Shown one piece after another: positions 6,082 to 7,340 of a DNA stretch of 7,340 nt. Below the pieces are notes generated by a model. The model was not told the DNA's origin and ran no database searches. It saw only the letters and a list, made by a program, of their open reading frames with translations. A program made the translations under genes and the position numbers. Position 1 is the stretch's first letter. Every line of letters begins with the position of its first letter. The DNA comes from an uncultured Methylococcaceae bacterium (GTDB lineage Bacteria; Pseudomonadota; Gammaproteobacteria; Methylococcales; Methylomonadaceae), in NCBI GenBank assembly GCA_903839795.1, contig CAIMDR010000301.1, positions 1 through 7,340 of the forward strand, given 5' to 3'.

Positions 6082-7340
6082 CGTTTTTTAATATAAAGAT
6101 CAGTAATGGTGCCTTCAATCATTTCGGCTGTTAGTCCTAAGGTTTCAGACAAGGTCGGATGCGCGTGAATGGTCAAACTAATGTCTTGCATATCTGCGCC
6201 CATTTCCAACGCTAAAACCGCTTCGGCAAGCAATTCCCCTGCATTCGTACCGACAAAACCTGCGCCTAAAATGCGCCCTGTTTCTTTGTCAGCTAAAATT
6301 TTGGTCATGCCTTCTTTGCGTCCCGTACTCAATGAACGCCCACTCGCCGCCCAAGGAAACGCGCCTTTTTCGTATTCGATGCCTTGCGCTTTGGCTTGAT
6401 TTTCGGTCAAACCCATCCACGCAACTTCGGGGTCGGTGTACGCCACCGATGGAATCGTCAGCGCGTCGAAATGCGATTTATGCCCCGCAATCACTTCGGA
6501 GGCAACTTTGCCTTCGTGTACGGCTTTATGCGCGAGCATCGGTTGCCCGACAATATCGCCAATCGCAAAAATATGTGGCACGTTGGTGCGTTGTTGTTTA
6601 TCGACGGCAATAAAACCGTAATCATCCACGTTCACGCCAGCGTTTTCAGCACCGATTTTTTTACCATTCGGTCTGCGTCCAACAGCCACTAAAACTGCGT
6701 CAAAAATTTCAGATTCAGGCGCACCTTTGCCATCAAACGACACTTTCAAACCGTCCGCTTGCGCTTCAATCGCACTGACTTTGGTTTCGAGCCAGATGTT
6801 TTTGTATTGTTTTTTGATTTTGCGGAACAGCGGCGTAATCAAATCTTTGTCGCAACCAGGAATAATTTGCTCCATCAATTCCACAACGTGAATTTCAGAG
6901 CCAAGCGCATGATAAACCGTCGCCATTTCTAGCCCGATAATCCCGCCGCCGACAATCAACAGCTTTTTCGGAATAAACGGCAACGCTAACGCATCGCTCG
7001 AATCCCAAAGACGTGGGTCATCATTAGGGAAAACGGGGATTTCAGTGGCTTGTGAACCTGCGGCAATAATCGCATTTTCAAACGCCACAGTCGTATCACC
7101 AACAACGAGCGTATTTGCGCCCGTAAAACTGCCGACACCTTGAATCACGGTGACTTTGCGTTGTTTTGCCAACGCGCCAAGTCCATCATTTAAACCTTTT
7201 GTGACACTCGATTTCCACGCACGAATTTTGTCGATGTCGAGCTGTGGCTTTGCGAAGGTCACGCCGAAGTTTTCAGATTCTTCGGCTTCGTGAATCGTGT
7301 GCGCCAAATGCAAAAGGGCTTTTGACGGAATACAACCGAC
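6078..7340 (-). CDS. lpdA: Dihydrolipoyl dehydrogenase, E3 component (5' end missing)
   Basis: This FAD enzyme re-oxidises the dihydrolipoyl groups of the pyruvate and 2-oxoglutarate dehydrogenase complexes (and of glycine cleavage), passing electrons to NAD+. The visible 420 residues open with V-G-C-I-P-S-K-A-L-L. Cys3 here is the second half of the redox disulfide, so the FAD-binding N-terminus (about 50 residues) lies beyond the right edge. Further marks are A-I-I-A-A-G-S (90-96), the NAD-binding G-G-G-I-I-G (131-136) with the acidic ribose ligand E154, the second FAD motif A-I-G-D-I-V (259-264), and the catalytic interface motif H-A-H-P-T-L-S-E (392-399) with its His-Glu pair. The C-terminus is short, ending I-K-K-R. 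The protein follows E. coli Lpd closely throughout. A TTG at 7313 is not the start, since the frame stays open and conserved to the edge. It is the first visible gene of the overlapping trio. E1/E2 genes, if linked, would lie to the right. Confidence 0.96.
   Translation of the reverse strand, partial: VGCIPSKALLHLAHTIHEAEESENFGVTFAKPQLDIDKIRAWKSSVTKGLNDGLGALAKQRKVTVIQGVGSFTGANTLVVGDTTVAFENAIIAAGSQATEIPVFPNDDPRLWDSSDALALPFIPKKLLIVGGGIIGLEMATVYHALGSEIHVVELMEQIIPGCDKDLITPLFRKIKKQYKNIWLETKVSAIEAQADGLKVSFDGKGAPESEIFDAVLVAVGRRPNGKKIGAENAGVNVDDYGFIAVDKQQRTNVPHIFAIGDIVGQPMLAHKAVHEGKVASEVIAGHKSHFDALTIPSVAYTDPEVAWMGLTENQAKAQGIEYEKGAFPWAASGRSLSTGRKEGMTKILADKETGRILGAGFVGTNAGELLAEAVLALEMGADMQDISLTIHAHPTLSETLGLTAEMIEGTITDLYIKKR

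Noticed and set aside
6078..7313. Complete lpdA starting at TTG 7313
   Set aside because: The frame continues conserved to the right edge through V-G-C-I-P-S-K, including the redox Cys, so the gene is truncated by the window and does not start here.

Overview
The window reads as a gammaproteobacterial chromosome segment. The dihydrolipoyl dehydrogenase is very close to E. coli Lpd in sequence, and the esterase closely follows E. coli YbfF. A methanotroph-like genus (Methylococcales) would fit the style of the genes, but that is an impression and not a demonstration. Every gene I can support is on the minus strand, so the window is transcribed from right to left.

Layout in transcription order. 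(1) A tightly packed unit enters from the right edge: the 3' part of lpdA (6078-7340, 5' end outside the window), a DUF445 membrane protein (5356-6081) and a YbfF-like alpha/beta hydrolase (4586-5356). Both junctions overlap (ATGA and TAATG), so translational coupling is likely. (2) A 104-bp gap (4482-4585) holds a strong nested inverted repeat. (3) A 619-residue protein (2622-4481) has a widely spaced H...HD...H...H...D metal-site pattern. It is read as an uncharacterised HD-superfamily phosphohydrolase. Its DNA is much more AT-rich than its neighbours, so it looks acquired. (4) A periplasmic gamma-glutamyltransferase (ggt, 867-2540) overlaps an Sfp-type 4'-phosphopantetheinyl transferase (197-877 or 907). 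(5) A stem-loop with a T-run (104-134) follows, which reads as an intrinsic terminator. (6) The start of a lipoprotein gene with a TTG start codon (1-76) runs off the left edge.

Functionally the housekeeping genes are mixed: 2-oxoacid dehydrogenase E3, an esterase, extracytoplasmic glutathione breakdown and carrier-protein activation. They do not form one pathway. The most unusual item is the HD-like gene. It is complete, AT-rich and flanked by a palindromic element, and it carries an in-frame dnaX-type slippery heptamer that could yield a shortened product. I see no tRNA, rRNA, CRISPR array, transposase or recognisable att site.
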